Assembly (NCBI GenBank): GCA_965227145.1
Contig: OZ245730.1
Span: 2,170,001 to 2,234,000, forward strand
DNA: 64,000 bases
Source of the DNA: JACKAQ01 sp965227145
GTDB lineage: Bacteria; Calditrichota; Calditrichia; RBG-13-44-9; J075
Direction of reading: 5' to 3'
Shown: positions 42,889 to 51,500 of the stretch, piece after piece
Layout: the number at the start of each line of letters is the position of its first letter
How positions within the stretch are numbered: position 1 is the first letter of the stretch
Made by a program: the position numbers and the translations under genes
The notes under the pieces: generated by a model
Seen by the model: the letters and a program-made list of their open reading frames with translations, nothing else
Database searches by the model: none
What the model was told of the DNA's origin: nothing

Positions 42889-45800
42889 TCATCGCGGTGC
42901 GACATCCGGCGCGTTCCGGGGATGGATCATTATTTTTCTGCTGCTGTTTTGCGCAGCAACTTTCGCAAAACCGTATTCCGCTAATCCGTTGAAATTTAAA
43001 AAGTTAGCGCAGGAAAGCGCGCTGACCGCCAGCGTCATTTATCAGGTATTTCAGGATCGCAACGGATTTATCTGGCTGGCAACCCAATACGGACTCGCCA
43101 AATACGACGGCTACACCGTCACCAATTTTACCCACATTCCCGGTGATACCACTACCATTTCAGACAACACCGTTCGAGCAATTTGCGAAGATGCCAACGG
43201 TAATTTGTGGATCGGCACCGCAGACGGATTGAACCTGCTGGCGATCGCGCCGGCGCAGCAGCGCGGGCAATCCGGGCATCGTTTTATCCGCTTTCGGCAT
43301 TCACCGGACGACAGTTTGACGCTGTGCAACAGCGATATTCGTTCGATGGCGGCGGGCGCAGATGGCGCGTTGTGGATCGGCACGGTGGAAGGGCTGAACC
43401 GCATGTTCAGCGATACGCTGGCCAATGGCGAAGTTGTGCGCCGGATCCAACGCATTCGCGAACCGGCGGTGTTCGCCAACGGCTACATCACCGAAATTTT
43501 GCAGGATAAATTACACAATAATATTGTATGGGTCGGGACGCTCGGCAAAGGGCTGCAGCGCGTCGATGCAAATGAACTGTCGGTTCAGACGTTTTCAGCA
43601 GATGATGCCTCGCCAATGCCGATCAGCAGCAATTTTGTCATCTCGCTGTATCAATCGCCGGAAGGGTTGCTGTGGGTCGGCACGTATCGCGGCGGATTAA
43701 ATGTGTTCGATCCGCAAACCGGGCGCAGCGTTCAGTACCGTTTCGACGAAAATGACCCGAACAGTTTACCAGATGACCGCATTTACGGCATTGCGCACGA
43801 TGCGGAAAACCGGCTGTGGATCGGCACGTTTGGCGGCGGCGTCGCCTGCCTGACCGATCCGGTTCGGGAATTGCCGCCCGGAAACCGCTCGCGCATCGAC
43901 GGACAATTTATCCGCTACCAAAGCAACTCGCGCGATCCGCACGCGCTCACCAACGATTTTGTGCGCCATTTGATGATCGACCGCTCGGAAAATATGTGGG
44001 TGTCCACCAATCGCGATGTGAACGTGGCCGATCTGAAACCGCCCAAATTTGTGCATATTTCCCAAAATCCCTTTTCGGAAAATACGCTGGGCGATAACAA
44101 CGTGCTGGCCATTTTGCAAGACCGGCAACAGCGATTGTGGATCGGGCATCACACCGGGCTGGATATGCAAACGCCGGACGGTGTTTTTCATAGTTATACG
44201 GTCGATCACCGCAATCCGCGCAGCCAGGGCGGATTTGTTTTCGCACTGGCGGAAGATGATTTCGGTTGCATCTGGATTGGCACATTTGGCGGCGGTTTGC
44301 AGCGGCTCAACCCAAAAACCGGCGACTTTTTGTATGTGCCGCACGGTGAAAAAAACGGGCACATTTACCCGGACAGCCGCGTTGCGGATCTGATGTTCGA
44401 CAGCCGGAAACATTTGTGGGTTGCCTCACCGCGCGGTTTGTACCTCTTGAAAAATCAACAGCTTGCAGATGTAAATATTATTCCCGAATCGCTGGAATTT
44501 GTCCGGTTTTCCAGCGATTCGGGCGAAGGCGGATTGAGCGACAGCCGGGTTTCTTCAATTTACGAAGATCGCAACGGGCGAATCTGGATTGGCACGGCAA
44601 ACGGGCTGAGCCGAATGAATCCGGACAATGCGTCGGTAGATTTGCACATCAATTACGATCCGAAACATCCGGAAAATGGGTTGAGTCATCCCGGCGTGAT
44701 GGCCATTTTGCAGGACCCGAACGATGACCAGGTTTTTTGGCTCGGCACCGAAAACGGGCTAAACCGGCTGCGATTTTCCGGCGATCGCGTGACCGGTGTT
44801 CAGCATTATTTTGAGCGCGAAGGCTTGCCAAACAGCTATATTTGTGATATTCTCGATGATGCATCCGGCACTTTGTGGATCACCACCAACAAAGGAATGC
44901 TGCGGCTGAATCCGGCGGATACGCTGATGCAAAACATCCGCAATTACGATACCGGCGATGGTTTGCAATCCGGCGAATTCACCATTCGCAGCGGATTTCG
45001 CAGCGCCGCCGGCGAGCTTTTTTTCGGAGGAATCAACGGGTTCAACCGCTTTTTCCCGGATCGCGTGCAGGAAAATGTGCACATTCCGCCGATTGCCTTG
45101 ACCGAATACAAACAGCTTGGCGTCACCGTTTACGATGCGCTGGAATTGTCGCGCATTTCCCACATCGAGATTCCGTATGACGCCCGCTATTTCGAATTTA
45201 CCTTTGCCGCGCTCGATTTCACTTATCCCAACGGCAATCGTTTCGCCTATTTTCTGGACGGATTCGACAAAAACTGGTCGGAATCCGGCACGCGCCGCTT
45301 TGCCAGCTACACGAATATCGGTCCGGGGAAATATGTTTTCCGGCTGAAAGCCGCCAACAGCGACGGGGTTTGGAACGAAGCCGGATTGGCAATTCCCATC
45401 GTTATCCGTCCGCCGTTTTGGCAAACCTGGTGGTTCCGGCTGATTGCTGTTTTGGCGATTTTGGGCGTTCTCGCGCTGATTTATCAATATCGGGTGGAAA
45501 AATTATTGGAATTGGAGCGCATGCGCGTTCGCATCGCCAGCGATCTGCACGACGATGTGGGTTCTTCGCTCACCAAAATTTCGCTGTATTCGGATTTGCT
45601 GCGGGAGGAAGTTGACGCGGAAAATCGCCAATCGCTGCTGTCGCGAATCAACAATCTCAGCCGGGAACTGGTGCTCACAATGAGCGATATTGTCTGGTCG
45701 ATCGACTCGCGCAACGATACCATCGGCGACCTGCTCGACCGGATGCACGACTTTGCGATGAGTGCGCTTTCGCCCCGCCAAATAGCTGTTTCTTTTGATG

Positions 45801-46108
45801 TTGAATCGCTCGACGAAGCCAAAAAACTGCCGGTCGATATTCGCCAAAATTTGTATCTGGTATTCAAGGAAGCCATCAACAACGTTGCCCGGCACAGCGG
45901 CGCAACCGAAGTCCGGGTGGCATTGCACAACCGCCAGGGGCGTTTCACGATGCAGGTTCACGATAACGGACAGGGCATCGAATTAGCCAAAAAAAGCGGC
46001 GGTCACGGTTTGCGAAACATGCAAATGCGCGCCAATCGCATCGGCGGCGAACTGACCATCGCGAACAGCGACGGCACAACCATTCAACTGAACACCACCA
46101 TGCTTTGA
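42854..46108 (+). CDS. Two-component regulator propeller histidine kinase
   Basis: A 1084-residue membrane sensor. It has a signal peptide or first membrane helix (about 28-44, WIIIFLLLFCAATFA), then two seven-bladed periplasmic beta-propellers built from repeats such as LWIGTADGLN and IWIGTFGGGLQRLN, a Y_Y_Y domain (about 760-850), a membrane helix (about 864-885) and a cytoplasmic kinase. The HisKA_3 phospho-site is in SDLHDDVGSSLTKIS (H about 898) and the N box in FKEAINNVARHSG (about 1004). No receiver is fused. It resembles sensors of carbohydrate degradation systems, but the ligand is unknown. Two ATGs (42854, 42857) are adjacent. The next gene is 13 bp downstream. Confidence 0.93.
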   Translation: MMNIIEIPDTPDHRGATSGAFRGWIIIFLLLFCAATFAKPYSANPLKFKKLAQESALTASVIYQVFQDRNGFIWLATQYGLAKYDGYTVTNFTHIPGDTTTISDNTVRAICEDANGNLWIGTADGLNLLAIAPAQQRGQSGHRFIRFRHSPDDSLTLCNSDIRSMAAGADGALWIGTVEGLNRMFSDTLANGEVVRRIQRIREPAVFANGYITEILQDKLHNNIVWVGTLGKGLQRVDANELSVQTFSADDASPMPISSNFVISLYQSPEGLLWVGTYRGGLNVFDPQTGRSVQYRFDENDPNSLPDDRIYGIAHDAENRLWIGTFGGGVACLTDPVRELPPGNRSRIDGQFIRYQSNSRDPHALTNDFVRHLMIDRSENMWVSTNRDVNVADLKPPKFVHISQNPFSENTLGDNNVLAILQDRQQRLWIGHHTGLDMQTPDGVFHSYTVDHRNPRSQGGFVFALAEDDFGCIWIGTFGGGLQRLNPKTGDFLYVPHGEKNGHIYPDSRVADLMFDSRKHLWVASPRGLYLLKNQQLADVNIIPESLEFVRFSSDSGEGGLSDSRVSSIYEDRNGRIWIGTANGLSRMNPDNASVDLHINYDPKHPENGLSHPGVMAILQDPNDDQVFWLGTENGLNRLRFSGDRVTGVQHYFEREGLPNSYICDILDDASGTLWITTNKGMLRLNPADTLMQNIRNYDTGDGLQSGEFTIRSGFRSAAGELFFGGINGFNRFFPDRVQENVHIPPIALTEYKQLGVTVYDALELSRISHIEIPYDARYFEFTFAALDFTYPNGNRFAYFLDGFDKNWSESGTRRFASYTNIGPGKYVFRLKAANSDGVWNEAGLAIPIVIRPPFWQTWWFRLIAVLAILGVLALIYQYRVEKLLELERMRVRIASDLHDDVGSSLTKISLYSDLLREEVDAENRQSLLSRINNLSRELVLTMSDIVWSIDSRNDTIGDLLDRMHDFAMSALSPRQIAVSFDVESLDEAKKLPVDIRQNLYLVFKEAINNVARHSGATEVRVALHNRQGRFTMQVHDNGQGIELAKKSGGHGLRNMQMRANRIGGELTIANSDGTTIQLNTTML

Positions 46109-46121
46109 GAAATTTACGGGA

Positions 46122-47084
46122 ATGAACAAAAAAAACAGACCACAACCTTTCGGTGAAGATCGCTCACAATCCGATGCCCAACTGCTCAATTTGATGCAAA
46201 ACGGTAATTTTCAGGCGTTCCGGGCGCTGTTTTTGCGCCATGCGCGCAGTATTTACGATTTGGCGCACACCCAAACCCAGTCGGACAGCGCAGCGCGCCA
46301 TCTGCTGCAGATCGTTTTTGAGCGCTTTTGGGACCGGCGCGGCGCGATTGCTCCGACCGATTCCGCCCACGGCTATTTGATGGAAATTGCCGACGATGTT
46401 TTCCCGGCGATTCCGGTGAATGTCAATTCTGAAGTGCGCGAAATTGCCGAAGATCCCGATATCGAAAAATTATGGCAAAAATTCGACAGTCGCATGAGCA
46501 GCGCCAGCCGCAATCAGCCCTCCGGCAGCGAATTTTCCCGGGCGTTCCGGCGATTCAGCAGCCGGGTGTTGCCGCAACGGCGCTTTCGCCCAACCTATTT
46601 ATCGATGGTGATTGTCATGTTCGCAATGCTGGTGATTTATGCCTGGTTCAAAAATCACGAAATGAGCGGCATCACCGAAATCCGCACCAAAACCGGCGAA
46701 ACACTCGAGCGAAAGCTGCCCGACGGCTCGAAAACGACCGTCAGCGAACTGTCGAAACTGCGCTTTGCCAATCGTTTCAGCGATTCGTTGCGGGTGGTAT
46801 TTCTCACCGGCGAAGCGAGATTTACCGGCATTCCCGAAAATGATCGCGCGTTTGCCATCGTTACCAACGAAGCCGCTGCAACCCTGTTTGGCACCGATAC
46901 CACTATTTTTAGCGTCGCCAGTCGCGACAGCGTCACCACGGTTATCGTGCAACGGGGATTTGTGGCATTTCGCGCGATTCGCGACAGCGCAGGACCGGAA
47001 ATCTACATTTCGGCGGGAAATGCCGCAACCTGCCGATTCAATCACGATCCGGTTGCGTTCACAATGGATTCCACTGCGTTGTAA
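46122..47084 (+). CDS. Sigma-region-2-like/FecR fusion membrane protein
   Basis: A 320-residue protein. Residues about 16-95 resemble region 2 of ECF sigma factors (SDAQLLNLMQNGNFQAFRALFLRHARSIYDLAH, then HLLQIVFERFWDRR), but no region 4 follows. A membrane helix lies at about 158-176 (LSMVIVMFAMLVIYAWF). The periplasmic part (about 185-300) is a FecR domain (LERKLPDGSKTTV, the VVFLTGEARFTGIPENDRAF block, LFGTDTTIF). Normally sigma and FecR are separate proteins, so the fusion is unusual. It lies 13 bp after the propeller kinase gene and is probably co-transcribed with it. Confidence 0.75.
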   Translation: MNKKNRPQPFGEDRSQSDAQLLNLMQNGNFQAFRALFLRHARSIYDLAHTQTQSDSAARHLLQIVFERFWDRRGAIAPTDSAHGYLMEIADDVFPAIPVNVNSEVREIAEDPDIEKLWQKFDSRMSSASRNQPSGSEFSRAFRRFSSRVLPQRRFRPTYLSMVIVMFAMLVIYAWFKNHEMSGITEIRTKTGETLERKLPDGSKTTVSELSKLRFANRFSDSLRVVFLTGEARFTGIPENDRAFAIVTNEAAATLFGTDTTIFSVASRDSVTTVIVQRGFVAFRAIRDSAGPEIYISAGNAATCRFNHDPVAFTMDSTAL

Positions 47085-47168
47085 CACATTGGATTTTTTG
47101 TTTTTTACCCATTTTTCTGCGGTTATATTTGGCAATTAAATTTTTCAATTTACAACCATTTAATGTAG

Positions 47169-47195
47169 GGAACGGTCGCGACCGTTCCGTTTTTC
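47169..47195 (+). terminator. Probable terminator (palindrome GGAACGGTCGCGACCGTTCC)
   Basis: GGAACGGT (47169-47176) and ACCGTTCC (47181-47188) form an 8-bp stem with a 4-base loop, followed by GTTTTTC. It lies 85 bp after the sigma/FecR fusion gene and upstream of rfbA. The same palindrome could also be an intergenic repeat, as the wording recalls others in the window. Confidence 0.6.
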
Positions 47196-47245
47196 TGCAC
47201 CAAACTATTCGCTTTTTACATGAAATTCCAAACCGGGGGAGACCA

Positions 47246-48115
47246 ATGAAAGGAATCGTTTTAGCCGGTGGTTCCGGCACGCGACTGTATCCGATTACCC
47301 GTGTGGTCAGCAAACAATTGCTGCCTGTTTACGACAAACCGATGATTTATTACCCGCTATCCGTGCTGATGCTGGCGGGAATCCGCGAAATTTTGATCAT
47401 TTCCACACCGGAAGATCTGCCGCGTTTCCGCGATTTGCTCGGCGACGGATCGCAACTCGGTCTGACATTTGAATATGTGGTGCAACCGCGCCCCGAAGGG
47501 TTGGCGCAGGCGTTTATCCTCGGGAAGCCGTTTATCGGCAACGATTCCGTTTGCCTAATTTTGGGCGATAACATCTTTTACGGTCACGATTTACAGAAAA
47601 TTTTCAAACGCTGTGCAACGCTGGATGACGGCGGAATTGTGTTCGGATATCTGGTGAAAGATCCGGAGCGATACGGCGTAGTTTCATTTGATAAAGATGG
47701 CAACGTACTGAATATCGAGGAAAAGCCGCAGCACCCGAAATCCAAATACGCGGTGCCGGGACTCTATTTTTATGATAATACCGTTGTCGAAATTGCCGAA
47801 AATCTGGCGCCTTCCCCGCGCGGCGAGCTGGAAATTACCGATGTGAACAAAGCATATCTGAAAGCCGGAAAGCTGAAAGTGGAGTTGCTCGGGCGCGGAT
47901 TTGCCTGGCTCGATACCGGCACTCACGATTCGCTTTATCAGGCGTCCAACTACATCGAAGCGATCGAACAGCGGCAGGGGTTGAAAATCGCCTGTCTGGA
48001 AGAAATTGCCTATCGCCAAAAATTTATCAATGGCAAACAACTGGCATTTTTGGCGCAGGATATGCTCAAAAATGAATACGGCAAATATTTGATGGACATT
48101 TTGAAAGAAGAATAA
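47246..48115 (+). CDS. rfbA: Glucose-1-phosphate thymidylyltransferase
   Basis: Makes dTDP-glucose from glucose-1-phosphate and dTTP, the first step of dTDP-rhamnose synthesis for surface polysaccharide. The 289-residue protein begins MKGIVLAGGSGTRLYPIT (nucleotide-binding loop), with SKQLLPVYDKPMIYYP, LILGDNIFYG (metal site) and GFAWLDTGTHDS, all typical of RfbA. ATG 47246 has GGGGGAGA a few bases upstream; longer frames to the left are not supported. The other rfb genes are not in the window. Confidence 0.95.
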   Translation: MKGIVLAGGSGTRLYPITRVVSKQLLPVYDKPMIYYPLSVLMLAGIREILIISTPEDLPRFRDLLGDGSQLGLTFEYVVQPRPEGLAQAFILGKPFIGNDSVCLILGDNIFYGHDLQKIFKRCATLDDGGIVFGYLVKDPERYGVVSFDKDGNVLNIEEKPQHPKSKYAVPGLYFYDNTVVEIAENLAPSPRGELEITDVNKAYLKAGKLKVELLGRGFAWLDTGTHDSLYQASNYIEAIEQRQGLKIACLEEIAYRQKFINGKQLAFLAQDMLKNEYGKYLMDILKEE

Positions 48116-48245
48116 GGATCGCATCTCTCGATGCAAACAGCGAACGCGGTGGTTGAAATTATTCGCGCTGCTCTTCACACGGAAATGAAAATAGTTAACA
48201 ACACGGTTAGGGGATGAACCATCATCCAAACATGAGGGATTATAA

Positions 48246-49955
48246 ATGAATATCAACAATCGCATCATTTTGATGCTATTTGCACTGACGGGATTTGGCG
48301 CTGTGCTGGCGCAGCCGCTGATCCGCACATCGGCGGACACGCTGAATTTTGAGACCCCGCGATACACATCCACCACCCGGCTGCTGACCATTTTTAACGA
48401 TGGTAATCAACCGCTGAGCCTGTCGATTACCGATGTTGTGCCGAGCAGCGCCCATCGCTCTGCGGGCGAAACCCGGCACATCGATGCGCAGCAATCGCGC
48501 GATGTTATCGAACAACTTGCGAACATCCGCTTCGACGCAGCCGATGTTCAACATCCTGATTATTCTGAAGTTAGCGCATCGCCACATGCCGTGCTCATCA
48601 GCGATTCAGTCAACGACTCCAACTTTCCGGGACTGGATCTCGTTACTGTTGAATTCAGCGAAGATCTATTTTCCTACATTTTCAAACTCACATATTCCGG
48701 CACACCGGATACCAATTCCGTTGCGGTAATTTCGGTGGACAGCGATCAAAATATGGCGACCGGCAGTTTTCCCGCACCGCTGGGTTTCGGCCCGGTATTT
48801 TTTGATATCGGTTCAGAATACGAAATTATTTTTGATATCGGCGGGATTTTGAGCGACACGCTGGGCATTCCGCCGGCAGCCATCATTATCGCCGGCGGCG
48901 ATACCACGCTCACGCCCATCGGTGTGACGATTCTCGCGTTCAGCGGTAACACCGTGACGGGCACATTTTTGAAATTTCTCACACCAAATCTCGATCTGGA
49001 TGATGACATGAACGCCGGCGCTATTACGCTACCGGTGGGCACTTTGGGCATCCCGGACTTTGCCCCGAATTACGGACACGGTCGGGTGGGTTCGGAATTG
49101 GGCGTCAGTTGGCTGGCGCAAAGTGACACTGCCGGAAATTCCGCAACGCCGTTCGCGGCGCAAATCGCGGCGGGCGGTTCGCTGGATATTGCGATAAAAC
49201 TTGCCGCCGTTGAGCCGGAAGGCAGCTATCCGGCGCAGTTGAATATCAATAATAATAGCAGCAATCAACCCAATTTGGTGGTCCCGGTAAATGTCGCCAT
49301 CGGCGGAATTGCCGCACCGGTTATCAGCGTTGTGCCGGAAATTATTTCCGATACGTTGCAACTGAACGATCCACCAAAAACGGTCATCCTCGGTGTGTTG
49401 AACACGGGCAGCGGCTCGCTCACCTGTTTTATTGGCGATTCGCTCGGCGAGGGGGAAAACTGGCTGAGTATTGCCGATTTGCCGATTTTTCAGGTCGAAA
49501 GCGGCGAACTGCACGAAGTGCAGATTTCCCTTTCGCCGGAAGGGCTGACTGTCGGCGTAACTTACAGCGGCGTGTTGTTTATCAATTCCAACGATCTGGA
49601 TAATCCGCGCGTTGCGGTGCCGGTTCAATTAACCATCGAACCGCCCACAGCCATTTCCGGTGAATCCAGTTTGCCCGGTGAATTTGCGTTGCACGCCAGT
49701 TATCCCAATCCGTTCAACCCCGAAACCCGCATCGTTTTCGATGTCGCTGAACCCGCAACAGTCGAGCTGGCGATTTTCAATTTGCTCGGTCAAAAAGTGC
49801 GCACCTTATTTAATGGATTTCGTTCCGCCGGGCAGTTCAGCCAGGCTTGGGACGGGAAAAATGACGCCGGAAATTTGGTTGGCAGCGGCGTTTATCTGGT
49901 GCGCTACAGCACGCCGAAAGGCAGTTTCAGCCAAAAAATAATGCTCGCCAGGTAG
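48246..49955 (+). CDS. Secreted protein with type IX secretion sorting tail
   Basis: A 569-residue exported protein: Sec signal peptide to about residue 22 (VLAQP), then beta-rich modules, some with the look of Ig-like or choice-of-anchor-D domains (TSTTRLLTIFNDGNQPLSL, PKTVILGVLNTGSGSLTCF). The C-terminal 85 residues are a T9SS type A sorting domain: YPNPFNPETRIVFDV, the LAIFNLLGQKVRTL strand and the end VYLVRYSTPKGSFSQKIML. The tail would be cleaved as the protein passes the outer membrane. Function of the mature part is unknown. It lies 131 bp after rfbA. Confidence 0.88.
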   Translation: MNINNRIILMLFALTGFGAVLAQPLIRTSADTLNFETPRYTSTTRLLTIFNDGNQPLSLSITDVVPSSAHRSAGETRHIDAQQSRDVIEQLANIRFDAADVQHPDYSEVSASPHAVLISDSVNDSNFPGLDLVTVEFSEDLFSYIFKLTYSGTPDTNSVAVISVDSDQNMATGSFPAPLGFGPVFFDIGSEYEIIFDIGGILSDTLGIPPAAIIIAGGDTTLTPIGVTILAFSGNTVTGTFLKFLTPNLDLDDDMNAGAITLPVGTLGIPDFAPNYGHGRVGSELGVSWLAQSDTAGNSATPFAAQIAAGGSLDIAIKLAAVEPEGSYPAQLNINNNSSNQPNLVVPVNVAIGGIAAPVISVVPEIISDTLQLNDPPKTVILGVLNTGSGSLTCFIGDSLGEGENWLSIADLPIFQVESGELHEVQISLSPEGLTVGVTYSGVLFINSNDLDNPRVAVPVQLTIEPPTAISGESSLPGEFALHASYPNPFNPETRIVFDVAEPATVELAIFNLLGQKVRTLFNGFRSAGQFSQAWDGKNDAGNLVGSGVYLVRYSTPKGSFSQKIMLAR

Positions 49956-49958
49956 CTG

Positions 49959-51476
49959 ATGAATCTTGCACATTTGATGGAACCGGTGCCGCCCGGCGAT
50001 TGGCAGACGATCGGGCTGGCGTTTGTGGGAATTGTGCTGCTGATCGGCGCGTCGGAAGGATTGCGCCGGTCGCTTGGGTGGCCGGAAGAATTCACCCGGA
50101 AATTTGTGCATATTTTGGTCGGCGTGATGATGTTTTTCATCCCGATTTTGCTGGACACCGCGCTGCCGATGGTGTTGATCGCACTGTTTTTTATCATCGC
50201 CAATTTATTTGCCCTGCAAAAAGGCTTGCTGAAAGGCATGCACGGTGCCCGCCACAGCTACGGCACCGTGTTTTATCCGCTCTCATTTTTGATCCTGGTT
50301 GTGCTGTGCTGGCCGGAAAATATCGTTGTCATTATTGCACCGATGATGGTGTTGGCACTTGGCGATGCCGCCGCCGCAATTGTCGGCGAAAGCCTCAAAC
50401 AACCGCACGAATATGTGCTCATCCGTGACCGGAAATCGTTCGAAGGCTCGTTCACCATGTTTTTGGTGAGCGCTATCGTAATTTTTCTGGTGCTCAATTT
50501 TTATCCGTTTCAGCCATTAAATGCCGTTTCCGGCGGCGATGCGCTGTGGTTTGCGCTGGTTGCCGGACTGCTCGTTACCGCAGCGGAAGCGCTCAGCAGC
50601 AAAGGCAGCGACAACCTCTCGGTTCCGTTGAGCACCGCGCTGGTGCTGTATTTTTTTCTGAACCATTCGCCGGACGAAAATTTGCGTTTTACGATTGGCG
50701 TGGCGTTGGGGTTGGCGGCTGCGCTCGTTTCGCTGAAACTGCGATTTTTGTCCGAAAGCGGCGCCGTTGCCACATTTTTACTGGCCAGCATCATTTTCGG
50801 GTTTGGCGGCTGGCGGTGGACTGTGCCGATTCTGACATTTTTTGTGCTGTCCAGCTTGCTGTCGAAAAGTGGCAAAGCGATCAAAAAACAGTTCGATCTC
50901 ATTTTTGAAAAAGGGGACCGGCGCGATTGGGCGCAGGTTGCCGCAAATGGCGGCATTGCCGGCGGGTTGATGATTGCGTTTATGTTTTTCGGCGATAACC
51001 GTTTGTTTCTGCTCTATTTGGCGTCGCTGGCTGCGGCAACGGCCGATTCGTGGGGAACGGAAATCGGGACGCTGTTTCGCTGGCAGCCGCGATTAATCAC
51101 CAATTTTCGAACAGTGGAACCGGGGACATCCGGCGGCATAACACTACCGGGAACCGTTGGCGGTGGCATCGGTGCGTTTGTGATTGCGCTGAGCGGCTGG
51201 CTGGTTTTTCCGGAAATTGCCGGCGATTCGCCGCTATCATTTTTGGCGATAATTTCCGGTTGCGGCATCGCCGGAAGTCTGGTGGATAGCATGCTCGGCG
51301 CAACGGTTCAATCGCAATTCCGCTGCCAGATTTGCGGCAAAATTACCGAACGCACATCCCACTGCGACAATTCGCCGACGGCGCTGATATCCGGTTTTCG
51401 TCGGATAAACAACGATTTGGTGAATATCCTGTGCAATGCATTCGCGCCGCTGCTCTGCTGGTTTCTGATTCAATAA
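49959..51476 (+). CDS. Fused CTP-dependent polyprenol-kinase-like/DUF92 membrane protein
   Basis: A 505-residue protein with about 13 membrane helices. The first 210 residues resemble the phytol/dolichol-kinase and phosphatidate-cytidylyltransferase-like family (TRKFVHILVGVMMFF, GDAAAAIVGESL, DRKSFEGSFTMFLVS). The last 260 are DUF92, the VTE6 family (ESGAVATFLLASIIFGFGGW, AATADSWGTEIGTL, then TVEPGTSGG and the C-terminal VDSMLGATVQ). In plants and cyanobacteria VTE5 and VTE6 act one after the other on phytol, so a fused protein would phosphorylate an isoprenoid alcohol twice. It follows the secreted protein by 3 bp. Confidence 0.85.
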   Translation: MNLAHLMEPVPPGDWQTIGLAFVGIVLLIGASEGLRRSLGWPEEFTRKFVHILVGVMMFFIPILLDTALPMVLIALFFIIANLFALQKGLLKGMHGARHSYGTVFYPLSFLILVVLCWPENIVVIIAPMMVLALGDAAAAIVGESLKQPHEYVLIRDRKSFEGSFTMFLVSAIVIFLVLNFYPFQPLNAVSGGDALWFALVAGLLVTAAEALSSKGSDNLSVPLSTALVLYFFLNHSPDENLRFTIGVALGLAAALVSLKLRFLSESGAVATFLLASIIFGFGGWRWTVPILTFFVLSSLLSKSGKAIKKQFDLIFEKGDRRDWAQVAANGGIAGGLMIAFMFFGDNRLFLLYLASLAAATADSWGTEIGTLFRWQPRLITNFRTVEPGTSGGITLPGTVGGGIGAFVIALSGWLVFPEIAGDSPLSFLAIISGCGIAGSLVDSMLGATVQSQFRCQICGKITERTSHCDNSPTALISGFRRINNDLVNILCNAFAPLLCWFLIQ

Positions 51477-51500
51477 TCAAAAAATGAAAACGATCAAGTG

